64,000 bases of DNA from Paenibacillus sp. R14(2021) (GTDB lineage: Bacteria; Bacillota; Bacilli; Paenibacillales; Paenibacillaceae). Numbering within the stretch: position 1 is the first letter of the stretch; each line of letters opens with the position of its first letter. This document shows, one piece after another, positions 9,136 to 18,044 of the stretch. The translations under genes and the position numbers were made by a program. Under the pieces are notes generated by a model. It did no database searches. It was not told the origin of the DNA and was given only the letters and a program-made list of their open reading frames with translations. The stretch is from the NCBI RefSeq assembly GCF_019431355.1, contig NZ_CP080269.1, forward strand, positions 4,583,001 to 4,647,000, written 5' to 3'.

Positions 9136-10050
9136 ATGATACGCGCGAATTTAAATCGAAAATGGCTCCCTCTATACGAGGCGCTCGCAAGCGAGGTGCG
9201 GTTGCGCATTTTGGAGCTGCTCTCGGAGACGCCGATGAACGTGAAGGAGCTTGCCGGAGCGCTTGGCCTCAGCAGCGCGATTGTGACGATGCATACGAAG
9301 AAGCTGGAGAAAGGCGGGCTCATCGACACGAAGCTTGTCCGGCGGGGAGGCGGTACGCACAAAATCTGCTCCATCGCCGTCAGCCACGTAGAGCTGACGA
9401 TTCCGCATACCTCTGAGCCGGCACGGGAATTTCACGAAGTGTCTGTTCCGATTGGGCATTACACCGATTTTGACGTCCATCCTACCTGCGGGCTGGCGAC
9501 CACGGAGCGGGTAATCGGCCAGTTCGACGACCCTCGTTATTTCATCGAGCCCGAACGGATGCACGCGCAGATTCTATGGTTCGGCAAAGGGTACGTGGAA
9601 TACCGCATCCCTAACTATATGCTGGCGGGGCAAACGCTGGAGGAGATCGAGATCTCGTTTGAAATCGGATCGGAAGCGCCGGGCGTCAGCGCGGATTGGC
9701 CTTCGGACATACACGTCTACCTCAACGAGAAACTGCTTGGCGTCTGGACAAGCCCCGGCGATTCCGGGGAAGGACGCGGCAAGCTTACGCCTGCCTGGTG
9801 GACCGTCAACCAATACGGCTGGCTGAAGGTGATCCGCGTGACAAGCGGCGGCACCTTCATCGACGGGCAGCGCCTCTCCGACGTGACGCTGCAGGATGTC
9901 CTTCTCCAGCGCAAGGACTGGCTGCTGCGTCTTGCCGTACCCGATGATGCCGAGCATGTGGGCGGCTTGACCCTCTATGGCGAAGGGTTCGGCAATTACA
10001 ATCAATCCATCCTCTTCCGCACCTATCGGAGTGCCGCAAACAATGGTTGA
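9136..10050 (+). CDS. ArsR-family transcriptional regulator with large C-terminal domain
   Basis: An N-terminal winged helix (about 5-75: LRILELLSETPMNVKELAGA, then ALGLSSAIVTMHTKKLEKGG) is fused to about 225 residues without a domain I can name, rich in beta-strand-like segments and perhaps a sugar-binding sensor. The total is about 304 residues, far longer than metal-sensing ArsR proteins, and no metal-binding cysteines are seen. The ATG at 9136 is preferred over GTG at 9127 because GGAG at 9124 gives good spacing. Being divergent from the arabinofuranosidase, it probably controls that gene. Its end overlaps the next start by 8 bases. Confidence 0.85.
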   Translation: MIRANLNRKWLPLYEALASEVRLRILELLSETPMNVKELAGALGLSSAIVTMHTKKLEKGGLIDTKLVRRGGGTHKICSIAVSHVELTIPHTSEPAREFHEVSVPIGHYTDFDVHPTCGLATTERVIGQFDDPRYFIEPERMHAQILWFGKGYVEYRIPNYMLAGQTLEEIEISFEIGSEAPGVSADWPSDIHVYLNEKLLGVWTSPGDSGEGRGKLTPAWWTVNQYGWLKVIRVTSGGTFIDGQRLSDVTLQDVLLQRKDWLLRLAVPDDAEHVGGLTLYGEGFGNYNQSILFRTYRSAANNG

Positions 10051-11008
10051 GATGATGCAAACGAATAACCGAACCCTGTATCTGTACACGGTCGCTTGTC
10101 ATGAGGATGAATTGGAGTTATGCAGCATGGAGATGCGATCCTTATTCGGCGTTGAAGCAGAAGAGGGTTGTGTGATAATTGATAAAAACATTCAGGTCAG
10201 CCGCAGTCCCTTCATTCGAGGAAAGCTAGAGGTGCTGCTGAACGAGACGTCGTCTGCCGCAATTGCGGAGCAGGCAGCGGATGCTGTTCATTTGGACGGC
10301 CGGACGTTCAAGCTAACGTTCATTCAGGGAGGCTTGGATTATGACAGCCAGCGAGCCGTAGAGAAGGAAATCGGCTGGCGTATTCAAGGGAAAGCCGACA
10401 TGCGCCGCCCAGAGCGGCTGTTTGGCATTGCCTTTGTACGGGGAAGCTATTGGTTCGGAGCGTATGAGAAGAGCGAGCCGGTCTGGCTGAGGCATAACGA
10501 CAAGCCGCAGCCATATTCCACGGCGCTCGGCACGCGGGTGGCGCGGGCGGTGGTCAATATCGCGGCTCCCGAAATTTATGAGGGCTTGCGCGTCATTGAC
10601 CCTTGCTGCGGCATCGGCACCGTTCTGATTGAGGCGATGTCGATGGGGATATTGATCGATGGTTTCGATTTAAACCCGCTGGCGCTCAAGGGGGCGCGCC
10701 TGAATTTGGCGCATTTTGGCATGCCAGACGTCGTGAGAAAGGCGGATATGACGTCATTGGAGCTAGGTGCGGAAGGGCCGTATGATGCGGCAGTGCTCGA
10801 TCTGCCGTACAACCTGTGTTCTGTCCTTCCTGAAGAAGAGCGGCTCGCCATGCTGCGGAGTGTGCGCGGCTTGGCACGAAGGATCGTGATCGTGACGACG
10901 GAGCCGATCGATGAGGCTATTACGCAGTCGGGTATGCGGATCGAAGACCGCTGCGTCGTTCGCAAAGGCAAGTTTGAGCGGCAGATTATCGCCTGCAGCA
11001 GGGGATAG
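10043..11008 (+). CDS. TRM11-family SAM-dependent RNA methyltransferase
   Basis: A Rossmann methyltransferase with the SAM motif DPCCGIGTVLIEAM followed by DGFDLNPLAL and the catalytic DLPYNL, the arrangement seen in TRM11/THUMP-like guanine-N2 methyltransferases. An upstream in-frame ATG at 9977 is embedded in the preceding gene; the ATG at 10043, 8 bases before that gene's stop, fits translational coupling better. It gives a product of about 321 residues. The target is probably tRNA, but this is inferred from the family. The functional link to the regulator is unclear. Confidence 0.8.
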   Translation: MVEMMQTNNRTLYLYTVACHEDELELCSMEMRSLFGVEAEEGCVIIDKNIQVSRSPFIRGKLEVLLNETSSAAIAEQAADAVHLDGRTFKLTFIQGGLDYDSQRAVEKEIGWRIQGKADMRRPERLFGIAFVRGSYWFGAYEKSEPVWLRHNDKPQPYSTALGTRVARAVVNIAAPEIYEGLRVIDPCCGIGTVLIEAMSMGILIDGFDLNPLALKGARLNLAHFGMPDVVRKADMTSLELGAEGPYDAAVLDLPYNLCSVLPEEERLAMLRSVRGLARRIVIVTTEPIDEAITQSGMRIEDRCVVRKGKFERQIIACSRG

Positions 11009-11043
11009 GCTTGCAGCAGAGGCGCCAATTAGGAGGAAGAAGA

Positions 11044-11787
11044 ATGAGTAGTTCGGAGAGCTGCCATAGAGCGGGCATACCTTGCCATGTACTGGCTCCG
11101 CGGGGAGAATCGAAGGGAACGGTTCTGCTGTATCATGGCTGGGGGTCTGCAATCGATCATTATCTGTTCTTCGGGGCGATGATCGCCGATTGGGGCTATG
11201 ATGTTATCGTACCCGAGCTGCCCGAGCATGGCGTACGGGGGAAGCTGGATTATGGAGATACCATCGTCCTGGAACGGTACTTCTGGCAGGTGGTGCTGAA
11301 GGGCGCGGAAGAGGCGGCTGCAATCACGGCCGAGCTGAACGAAGCCGCCGGCACCATAGCGGTCATCGGACATTCCGCCGGCGGCTTCATCGCGGCAGGG
11401 GCCATGATCCGCAGTAATCGAATACAAGCCGGAATTGTAATTAACGGCTCATGCGCATGGGCCAAGTTCGAGGAGCTGTACCGGGAGAAGACCGGAAGAC
11501 GTCCCATGGATGCCGGCGAACAAGCATTTCTGGCGAAGCATGATCCGTACACCCGCTTGGCGCTTGAAGACGAGAGGGCCTTGCTGATGCTCCACGGCAC
11601 GGAGGATACGACAGTCCCGATCGACAGCCAGAGATACGTCGTGCAAACAAAGCCGCACCTACCGCTGTCACGCCTTCAGCTGGTGGAATATGCTGGAGTT
11701 AACCACCACATTACGCTTGGCATGCTGGAGAAGGCGAACAACTGGCTGCAGGATACGATAGTCTCCAAGCAGACGGGCAGCCGATGA
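11044..11787 (+). CDS. Alpha/beta hydrolase
   Basis: A 247-residue serine hydrolase. It shows an oxyanion-hole motif (LLYHGWGS), nucleophile elbow GHSAGG, a late acidic residue in HGTEDTTVP, and a C-terminal His pair in GVNHHITL. It has no signal peptide, so it is cytoplasmic. The ATG at 11044 follows TAGGAGGAAGAAGA; a TTG at 11011 is not credible. It resembles serine-aminopeptidase/esterase-like proteins of Bacillota; the substrate is unknown. It lies 35 bases after the methyltransferase gene, probably in the same operon. Confidence 0.85.
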   Translation: MSSSESCHRAGIPCHVLAPRGESKGTVLLYHGWGSAIDHYLFFGAMIADWGYDVIVPELPEHGVRGKLDYGDTIVLERYFWQVVLKGAEEAAAITAELNEAAGTIAVIGHSAGGFIAAGAMIRSNRIQAGIVINGSCAWAKFEELYREKTGRRPMDAGEQAFLAKHDPYTRLALEDERALLMLHGTEDTTVPIDSQRYVVQTKPHLPLSRLQLVEYAGVNHHITLGMLEKANNWLQDTIVSKQTGSR

Positions 11788-11842
11788 AGAAGCAGGATGC
11801 GCGTGGTGCCGCAAAATCCTGTCCGGCGGCGGAAATAGTAAC

Positions 11843-11875
11843 GGCCGTCCCAGCCTAACGGCAGCTGGGACGGCC
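11843..11875. terminator. Bidirectional terminator between convergent genes
   Basis: A perfect 12-bp stem (GGCCGTCCCAGC with GCTGGGACGGCC) and a 9-base loop lie between the hydrolase and the convergent aldo/keto reductase gene. The flanking T-runs are short. Confidence 0.7.
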
Positions 11876-11907
11876 ATTTATAGGTATAACCTGCTGCTTC
11901 GCTGCGA

Positions 11908-12972
11908 CTAACGCTTCCCGCAAAATTCCGAAATGTCCGCGAGCTCCCGCAGCTCATCCTGGCTCATCCGAAACCGCATCGCCCGTATATTCTCCTCCGC
12001 GTGATGCGGCTTGGAGGCGCCGGGGATCGCGAATACGGTGTCGCCGTTCGCGTGAATCAGCCAGTTCAGCGCCGCTTGGCTTGGCGATGCATCGTACTTC
12101 ACGGCTAGCTCTTCCAGCCGGTCGATAAGCGGCTGCGTCCGTTGCAGGCCGGCCGGCTTGAAGCTGGCGGAGAGCTTGCGCGGGCCGGTGATGCCCCGTA
12201 CCAGCTCCGGGTTCTTATGGAATTTGCCGCTTAGCAATCCCTGCTCGAGAGGCGAGTAGGCAATGATGGCGACGCCGAGCTCCTTGGCCGTTTCCAGGAT
12301 GCCGCTGCGTTCGATGCGCCGATCGAGCAGGCTGTATTTGACTTGGTTGGATACGAGCCGCAGGCCTTGCGCGCGCAGGGCTTGATCGGCTTCGCGCATC
12401 TTCGCGGCGGAGAAATTGCTGACGCCGACATGCCGAATGCGGCCGTCCTTCACTAGCTTCGCCATCTCCTTCATTTCGGCCGTAGCCGAGGAGAAGGAGA
12501 ACGGCTGATGCACCTGATACAGGTCGATCGGCCAATCCTTCAGCCTCCGCTGCCGCTCGCCGATCGTACGCCCGATGCTGCCGGCGGTCCGCATGATCGG
12601 CCACCATTTCGTTGCGATATGCGCGCCGCGCGCCGCATCCCCTGCCGCGTTCAGTGCATCCGCCAGTGCTTCCTCAGAACGTCCGCCGCCGTAGACCTCG
12701 GCGGTGTCGAACCAGTTGATGCCGCCGGCGAGGCTGGTGCGCACAATTGCTGTAATCGCGTCGTCGCCGAGCACCGGCCAGAACTTGCCGACCAGACCCC
12801 TGCCTTTGCTGAACTGCCAGCATCCGAGTCCGAGCGGAGACAGCATTAAATCCGAATTGCCCATCCGTCTGCGCATCGAAGCGTCTTCTGCAGCTATCTG
12901 GGCGTTCTTCTCTGCTTCATTCGCGCCTGCCTTCTCCGATTGCGTCTCGTGCGTCAACCTCGTCTGTTCCAT
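11908..12972 (-). CDS. Aldo/keto reductase
   Basis: A 354-residue NADPH-dependent oxidoreductase of the AKR fold with the full tetrad: Asp89 and Tyr94 (DTAEVYG), Lys122 (ATKWW) and His155 (QVHQP). Cofactor-binding motifs GVSNFSA and AIPGASKPHHAEEN are present. A polar 32-residue N-terminal extension precedes MRRRMGNSDL; GGAGATGCGGAC before the first ATG supports the longer form. The physiological carbonyl substrate is unknown. It is followed, in the minus direction, by the shared terminator. Confidence 0.92.
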   Translation of the reverse strand: MEQTRLTHETQSEKAGANEAEKNAQIAAEDASMRRRMGNSDLMLSPLGLGCWQFSKGRGLVGKFWPVLGDDAITAIVRTSLAGGINWFDTAEVYGGGRSEEALADALNAAGDAARGAHIATKWWPIMRTAGSIGRTIGERQRRLKDWPIDLYQVHQPFSFSSATAEMKEMAKLVKDGRIRHVGVSNFSAAKMREADQALRAQGLRLVSNQVKYSLLDRRIERSGILETAKELGVAIIAYSPLEQGLLSGKFHKNPELVRGITGPRKLSASFKPAGLQRTQPLIDRLEELAVKYDASPSQAALNWLIHANGDTVFAIPGASKPHHAEENIRAMRFRMSQDELRELADISEFCGKR

Positions 12973-13006
12973 GTCCGCATCTCCTTCTCCCTAAATGAGC
13001 TGCTTA

Positions 13007-13879
13007 TTATTTCATGAACCCGATTGCAAAGGTTAAATCCAGCTTGCCGCCGGCTTCGAGCTCAGGCAGCCCATCGCGGGTATTCAGCGCGCTGTTCAGC
13101 GCCATCCAAGGCTCCACGCAAATAAACGGCGAACCATTCACCTGCCAAAGCACGACGTAGTTGAACGCCTCGCTGTAGGTCAGCTTGATCGTGCCGATGC
13201 CCGGACGCGGGAAAGCGATGCTGCGATCGGTTGCATCCAGCAGCGCGACGGATTCCTTCAAACCATCCAGCGTAATGATGCCTTCGATCGGCTTAACGAC
13301 ATTGTCGTTATAATCGAGGTATTTCGTCGCGTCTGTAGCATAGACCACGTTCTTGTTCTCCGTACGGAAGTAAGGGTGGAAGCCGGCATAGAACGGCATG
13401 CTGCGATCCGACAAGTTGCTGTACGTTTGGCGGATCTGGAGCTCGCCATCAACCAGGGCATACGTGAACAGCAGCTCGAAGGCAAAAGGGAACTCGACAA
13501 GCGTGCTCTCATTGCTGCGCAGCCGAACGGTAAGCGAAGCTTCGCCATCCGTCTTGGTGGACACGACCTCCCATGGACGGTTACGGGCAACGCCGTGGTT
13601 GCGCATGGTGTAGCTGCGTCCCTCCCATTCGTATTTGCCGTCCACCAGCTGTCCGCAGATGGGGAACAGGATAGGGTTTCCGCCGCGGATATTCGCTTGC
13701 GGGTCAAGAAACGTGGGGCGGTCAAAATAAAACAATTCCTCGCCGTGCAGCATGCAGCTTGTGGCGATGGCGCCGCGCTCCGGGCACACCGTGACGGAAG
13801 AATTCGTGCGGGCGTCCTTCAGCTTGTACAGGACATATGTATCGTCGATCTGTTCAACTTCATAGTTATTGCGGCTCAT
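13007..13879 (-). CDS. Aldose 1-epimerase family protein
   Basis: A 290-residue galactose-mutarotase-like beta-sandwich protein. Typical features are RGGNPILFPICG near 64-75, MRNHG with a conserved His, FHPYF with the catalytic-type His near 167-171, and CVEPW near the C-terminus. It probably interconverts anomers of a sugar or sugar phosphate; LacX/YihR-type relatives are candidates. GGAGGTAGAAGAAG precedes the ATG. It is upstream of the reductase on the same strand, so the pair could be cotranscribed. Confidence 0.88.
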   Translation of the reverse strand: MSRNNYEVEQIDDTYVLYKLKDARTNSSVTVCPERGAIATSCMLHGEELFYFDRPTFLDPQANIRGGNPILFPICGQLVDGKYEWEGRSYTMRNHGVARNRPWEVVSTKTDGEASLTVRLRSNESTLVEFPFAFELLFTYALVDGELQIRQTYSNLSDRSMPFYAGFHPYFRTENKNVVYATDATKYLDYNDNVVKPIEGIITLDGLKESVALLDATDRSIAFPRPGIGTIKLTYSEAFNYVVLWQVNGSPFICVEPWMALNSALNTRDGLPELEAGGKLDLTFAIGFMK

Positions 13880-13981
13880 CTTCTTCTACCTCCAAGTTAT
13901 CTTCTTTGCGATAGTGAAAGCATACCATATTGCGGCACGCCATCCAAAGTGAGCCTAATTGCAGACACTATATTGCAATGC

Positions 13982-14047
13982 AGAATAGCTGGTGATATAG
14001 TATAGCTAACGAGCGGAACCGCTCCTTTATTTTTGGTCAGCTATTCT
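13982..14047. promoter_or_regulatory. Inverted repeat at the padR promoter
   Basis: AGAATAGCTG (13982-13991) and CAGCTATTCT (14038-14047) are perfect 10-bp inverted copies about 46 bases apart. Between them lies GAGCGGAACCGCTC, itself a 6-bp palindrome. TATAAT at 14046-14051 abuts the right arm. It is a plausible autoregulatory PadR operator. Confidence 0.5.
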
Positions 14048-14089
14048 ATAATGATGAATACTAAGTGATAACTAATAGGAGCGCTGCTT

Positions 14090-14410
14090 ATGAATGTGCA
14101 ATTTAAGAAAGGCGTGCTCGACCTGTGCGTGCTGGCCCTGACCGCTTGGGAAGACCGGTACGGCTACGAGCTTGCGGTGACGATGTCGGCGAAATTCGAG
14201 GTGGCTGTAGGCAGTGTGTATCCCCTGCTGAACCGACTAACGCAGGAGGGGTATTTCTCCACGTACCTGAGAGAATCGTCCGAGGGTCCACCCCGAAAGT
14301 ACTATAAGCTGACGCCGCAGGGCCACGCGCATTTGATGGCGTTGATCAGCGAATGGCGGAGCTTCTCCGTCGCGGTTGATGAACTCATTAAGGAAGGTGT
14401 CGAACGATGA
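14090..14410 (+). CDS. PadR-family transcriptional regulator
   Basis: A 106-residue winged-helix regulator: FKKGVLDLCVLALTAW at 4-19, WEDRYGYELAVTMS, the recognition region VGSVYPLLNRLTQEGYF, and the wing PPRKYYKLTPQG. AGGAGC sits 7-8 bases before the ATG. It is the first gene of a three-gene operon with 4-base overlaps. The PadR-DUF1700-DUF4097 arrangement is common in Bacillota and is thought to respond to envelope stress. Confidence 0.93.
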   Translation: MNVQFKKGVLDLCVLALTAWEDRYGYELAVTMSAKFEVAVGSVYPLLNRLTQEGYFSTYLRESSEGPPRKYYKLTPQGHAHLMALISEWRSFSVAVDELIKEGVER

Positions 14411-14964
14411 TAAGAGAATCGTATTTGCGGCAATTGTGGGAGCTTCTTGCGCCCGTGCCCGAGAAGCTGCGCCGGGAATGGACGTACGATTACGAAGAGC
14501 ATTTCCGGGCATCCGCGGAACTTGGCCGCAGCGAGGAGGAAGCGGCAAGCGAGCTGGGAGACCCTCGGCTGATTGCCAAGGAGCTGCTGCTGAACTACCG
14601 CGTGGAGCAAGCGAACCATAAGAGCGGCAGCATCACGCTTGTATCGCGCGCAGTTTTCGCTGCCGTGAGCTTGGGCTTTTTTAATCTGATCTTCGTCCTC
14701 GGGCCGTTTATTGCGATTCTTGGCGTGCTGCTCTCGCTTTGGGCCGTGGCTGCGGCCGTGGCGCTGTCTTCGCTGATGGCGATGTACGAGGGTTCGTTTG
14801 GCGGCGCGATTACGGGCTTACAGGCGACATTTATCTCCATGGCGCTTATTGGGCTTGGCATGCTGCTCGGCGCAGGGGCCAACTGGCTGACGCGTGCATT
14901 TGCGAAGCTGACGCTGCAATATTTGAAATTCAATTCCAAAGTGATAAGGGTGAGAAGAGGATGA
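14407..14964 (+). CDS. DUF1700/HAAS-domain membrane protein
   Basis: Residues 1-75 form the helical HAAS/DUF1700 domain (YLRQLWELLAPVPEKL, EELGRSEEEAASELGDPRLIA-like helices). At least three hydrophobic segments follow (about 75-165). It overlaps both neighbours by 4 bases. The family is proposed to transmit a signal or regulate its PadR partner at the membrane; the precise role is unknown. Confidence 0.88.
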   Translation: MIRESYLRQLWELLAPVPEKLRREWTYDYEEHFRASAELGRSEEEAASELGDPRLIAKELLLNYRVEQANHKSGSITLVSRAVFAAVSLGFFNLIFVLGPFIAILGVLLSLWAVAAAVALSSLMAMYEGSFGGAITGLQATFISMALIGLGMLLGAGANWLTRAFAKLTLQYLKFNSKVIRVRRG

Positions 14965-15923
14965 GAAACTGGCTGCTCGTAGGCATTATTTTGCTGGTCG
15001 TCGGTTTGATCGGGGCATTCGGCACGCTGCAGCTAGGCGGGGATTTCTCGTTCGGCACGGAAGAGGTTCATCAACAGCAGCAAATTTCGGCGGCAGGCAT
15101 TAACACCGTTGCAATTGACAGCGGCAGTATCGATCTAACGATTGTACCCACTGACAGCAGCGAGGTCAAAGCGACGCTGACGGGCCGCGCCAGCAAGAAG
15201 TATATGAATAAGCTTAAGCTCAAGCTCAAGCTGAAGAAGGAAGGCGATTCGCTGATTGTAGCCTTCGAAGGACATACCGGCTTCAGCATGGGCGTTAGCA
15301 TCCTTAACCTGGATATGAAGCTGGAGCTGCCGCAGCAGCAATACCGCCAGCTGAAGCTGGATTCCGGCAGCGGCGATATTCAGCTCAGCGGCATGGCAAT
15401 CGATGCAATTGCACTGGATGGCGGCTCGGGCGATATGAAGCTGAGCCAGCTGCAAACGAAGGAGCTGCTCGTTTCCTTAGGCAGCGGCAATGTGGATGCT
15501 TCCGATATCGCTTCGGGCGGGAATGTGACGGTCAAGGCCAACTCGGGCGACGTCGCGGTCGAGCGGCTTGCAGCCAAGCAGCTGGCCGTGGATATCGGCA
15601 GCGGGAATGTGGATGCCGCGGACGTCGAGGCCGAGGTCAAAGTCGACACGGGCAGCGGCGACGTCTCGCTCGCGCAGAAGGACATCACGCAGCCGGTTAA
15701 TTTGAAGACAGGCAGCGGCAATGTGTCGCTTATGACGGATAGCCGGCCCTCGCAGGCTGAAATTACCTACAGCACAGGCTCGGGCAGCTTCGACAACGAC
15801 TGGCCGGATGCAAAGGCACTTCGGGATGAGGATGTTAACGGCCATCTTACGTTCGGAACCGGATCGGTGCCGGTGCATATCCGCACGGGCTCGGGTGATC
15901 TGGATGTCGGCGCCCGCTCATAA
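14961..15923 (+). CDS. DUF4097 beta-solenoid surface/adhesin-like protein
   Basis: The ATG at 14961 overlaps the preceding stop (ATGA) and encodes a membrane anchor (MRNWLLVGIILLVVGLIG). About 270 residues follow of repeated GSGD/GSGN turns (at least eight, such as SGSGDIQL, GSGNVDAS and GSGDVSLA) spaced 18-25 residues apart, the pattern of a right-handed beta-helix. The family is often called putative adhesin; it probably faces outside. A longer upstream frame is out of context with the DUF1700 gene and is rejected. The third gene of the PadR operon, it is followed by a strong terminator. Confidence 0.9.
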   Translation: MRNWLLVGIILLVVGLIGAFGTLQLGGDFSFGTEEVHQQQQISAAGINTVAIDSGSIDLTIVPTDSSEVKATLTGRASKKYMNKLKLKLKLKKEGDSLIVAFEGHTGFSMGVSILNLDMKLELPQQQYRQLKLDSGSGDIQLSGMAIDAIALDGGSGDMKLSQLQTKELLVSLGSGNVDASDIASGGNVTVKANSGDVAVERLAAKQLAVDIGSGNVDAADVEAEVKVDTGSGDVSLAQKDITQPVNLKTGSGNVSLMTDSRPSQAEITYSTGSGSFDNDWPDAKALRDEDVNGHLTFGTGSVPVHIRTGSGDLDVGARS

Positions 15924-15956
15924 GCGCTTTTCGTAGGGGACGTTTGCTAATTGGCA

Positions 15957-15996
15957 AAGGGTTCGCTTGCTATTAGGCAAGCGGACCCTTTTTTTT
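15957..15996 (+). terminator. Rho-independent terminator of the PadR operon
   Basis: The stem GGGTTCGCTTGC / GCAAGCGGACCC is followed by about nine T residues, 35 bases after the DUF4097 stop. Confidence 0.9.
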
Positions 15997-16128
15997 GCAT
16001 CGAATGAACTACATTTTGTCCGGCCGAAAACCGATATTCTGGAAGAAGGAATATATTCGCCTTTGTCAGACATTTTCGAATACTTCCATGCATACATTTC
16101 CTTGTTTCAGACATGGGGGAGATTTAGG

Positions 16129-16546
16129 ATGGTGGAATCGCCGGATGTGCCGCTGCCGCCGTATCGGCACAGGGATGGCATGAATTGGTTTGAGCTGGCT
16201 GCATCGCCTGTGCGGCAGGAGCTGCTGCCGGGACGGTTCATTCATTTCCGTCTTGAACCAGTTGCCGGATGCGGCGTGCGTCCATTGGCATGGACTTGAC
16301 GTGCCGAACGCGAAGGACGGCGTTCCCGGCATTGAGTCTTCTCCGCTGATTTAGCCGAGCTATTCGATGGACTATACGTTTCAGATCATAAATGTGCAGT
16401 TCGTAGCTTGGAATCCCGGCAGATGGCCGTTTCATTATCACATTCCCCATCACAATGCCAATAATTTTACCTTTGCAAACCGGCGGGATGTCCAGGACGA
16501 TTTGATGCCCGCAAGGGAACGAATGAAAGAAAGTGTAAGGAGATGA
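16129..16546 (+). pseudogene. Multicopper oxidase relic (frameshift, stop, internal deletion)
   Basis: Three fragments of a multicopper oxidase remain. In one frame from 16129 comes the N-terminal WFELAASPVRQELLPG type segment. After a frame change near 16240 comes LNQLPDAACVHWHGLDVPN and KDGVPG, the first copper-ligand block. An in-frame TAG follows near 16351. The same frame then jumps directly to AWNPGRWPFHYHIPHH, the last copper block, and stops at 16546. Several hundred codons of the middle are missing. The Cys of the type-1 copper motif (normally FHCHIPHH) is Tyr. The gene is clearly non-functional. Confidence 0.85.
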
Positions 16547-16555
16547 GTTTGGAAC

Positions 16556-18004
16556 ATGCAGGTACAACGCAAAGCTGCCATTGGGCCTCTACTAGCAGTC
16601 CTTGTTCCGGTTATTCTATTCGAATGTCTGCGGTTTGAACGACATGCAGATATTACGATTCGCGCACCTGAGGGCCATTTCTTCTTCGTGACAATCGTAG
16701 CTGCGCTCGCGACAATTGTGGCAATTGCCGTGGGCATTACCGGCCATCGGCTTCGCAACATCAAGGTGGCATTCATGTCGCTGGCGTACTTGTCGCTGGC
16801 AGGTATATTTCTGCTGCACGGCCTAACGACGCCGGGATTCGTCATTCACGGGGGTGATTTACCTGCAATGTTCGCCCAGCTCAGTCTTCTTCTTACCTCG
16901 CTCTGGCTTTGCTTATCGGCAACCTCATCGGATCATTGGCTCATCCGGCGATTGTCCAGATGGCGGGAATGGCTTATCCCGATCTGGCTCGTGCTGCTTG
17001 GACTGATCGGCCTCTACACGTTCCGGATGCCGCATGACATGGAGATGATGCCGCTGAACAGCGATCCTTACAAGTGGATTGCGGCTGCAATTACGATAGC
17101 TGCCTGCTTATGGACAATGTACAGGTACTGGCAATCGTATGTGCATGCTGGATTCCCGCTGCAGAAGGCAATCGTCTACAGCGTAAGCCTTCTGATCGCG
17201 GCGCAATATATCGTAATCGCGGGCTCCACCTGGAAGCTCAGCTGGTGGCTGTACCACCTGCTGCTTCTCGGCTCCATGCTGGTTATGCTCGTCGGACTGC
17301 TGCAGCAGTACTTCTCGCAAGGCTCGTTCAGTTCTTCGCTCCGCGTGTTGTTCCAATCAGACCCGAGGGCCTGGCTTGAAGCCTGCAAGACGCCGAGCGT
17401 ACGGGCGCTAATTATGGCAACGGAGGCGCGCGATGCCTACACAGCCGGCCATAACAACCGTGTTGCCCTCTACGCGCTTCGGCTTGGAGAGGAGATGGAG
17501 CTGGCCAAGGACGAGCTGCGCGCGATCGCGCAGGGCGGTGTCGTCCATGACGTCGGCAAGCTGAAGGTGCCGGATGCCATCTTGAATAAGGCCGGGAAGC
17601 TTACACAGGAAGAGCGATTGATAATTGAACGGCACCCGGTATCCGGTTATGATATCTGCAAGCAGTTGGGCTTTCTTAACGACGAGCTGTCCGTCATCCG
17701 TTCCCATCATGAGAAATGGGACGGGACCGGCTATCCCGACCGTCTGAGCGGTGAAAGCATTCCGCTGCTGGCGCGGATTACCGCCGTCGCCGACGTCTAT
17801 GATGCACTGACGTCATCGCGTTCGTACCGGCAGGCGATGTCGCACGAGGACGCCATGCAAATTATTACCGAAGGCAGCGGCGTTCACTTCTGCCCCTCCT
17901 GTGTCAAAGCTTGGCAGCGTTTGTCCTCAACCGATGCGGAATTTCTCCGGGAAATCGCCGCAAGCGACCGCACGATCCGGCTTGTTCATAAAGCTGCACA
18001 ATAG
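16556..18004 (+). CDS. Membrane HD-GYP domain phosphodiesterase
   Basis: Residues 1-250 hold about seven or eight hydrophobic helices, a membrane sensor module. Residues about 280-460 form an HD-GYP domain: AGHNNRVALYA, VVHDVGKLKVPD (the HD pair), ERHPVSGYDIC, SHHEKWDGTGYPD and ADVYDALTS. Such domains hydrolyse cyclic di-GMP. The usual GxHFDPxLV tail motif reads GVHFCPSCVKAW, giving a CxxC pair in place of the Asp. AGGAGA lies 12 bases before the ATG, inside the end of the oxidase relic. Confidence 0.9.
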   Translation: MQVQRKAAIGPLLAVLVPVILFECLRFERHADITIRAPEGHFFFVTIVAALATIVAIAVGITGHRLRNIKVAFMSLAYLSLAGIFLLHGLTTPGFVIHGGDLPAMFAQLSLLLTSLWLCLSATSSDHWLIRRLSRWREWLIPIWLVLLGLIGLYTFRMPHDMEMMPLNSDPYKWIAAAITIAACLWTMYRYWQSYVHAGFPLQKAIVYSVSLLIAAQYIVIAGSTWKLSWWLYHLLLLGSMLVMLVGLLQQYFSQGSFSSSLRVLFQSDPRAWLEACKTPSVRALIMATEARDAYTAGHNNRVALYALRLGEEMELAKDELRAIAQGGVVHDVGKLKVPDAILNKAGKLTQEERLIIERHPVSGYDICKQLGFLNDELSVIRSHHEKWDGTGYPDRLSGESIPLLARITAVADVYDALTSSRSYRQAMSHEDAMQIITEGSGVHFCPSCVKAWQRLSSTDAEFLREIAASDRTIRLVHKAAQ

Positions 18005-18005
18005 A

Positions 18006-18041
18006 AAAAACCGCGAGGGACAAAGATCCCCGCGGTTTTTT
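18006..18041. terminator. Terminator after HD-GYP gene
   Basis: AAAAAACCGCG / CGCGGTTTTTTT hairpin directly after the stop codon. It is symmetrical and could also stop the convergent PAS/HTH transcript. Confidence 0.88.
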
Positions 18042-18044
18042 TCG

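Noticed and set aside
15967-16299. 110-codon frame treated as an intact gene
   Set aside because: It begins inside a terminator and its second half is the broken N-terminus of the multicopper oxidase relic.
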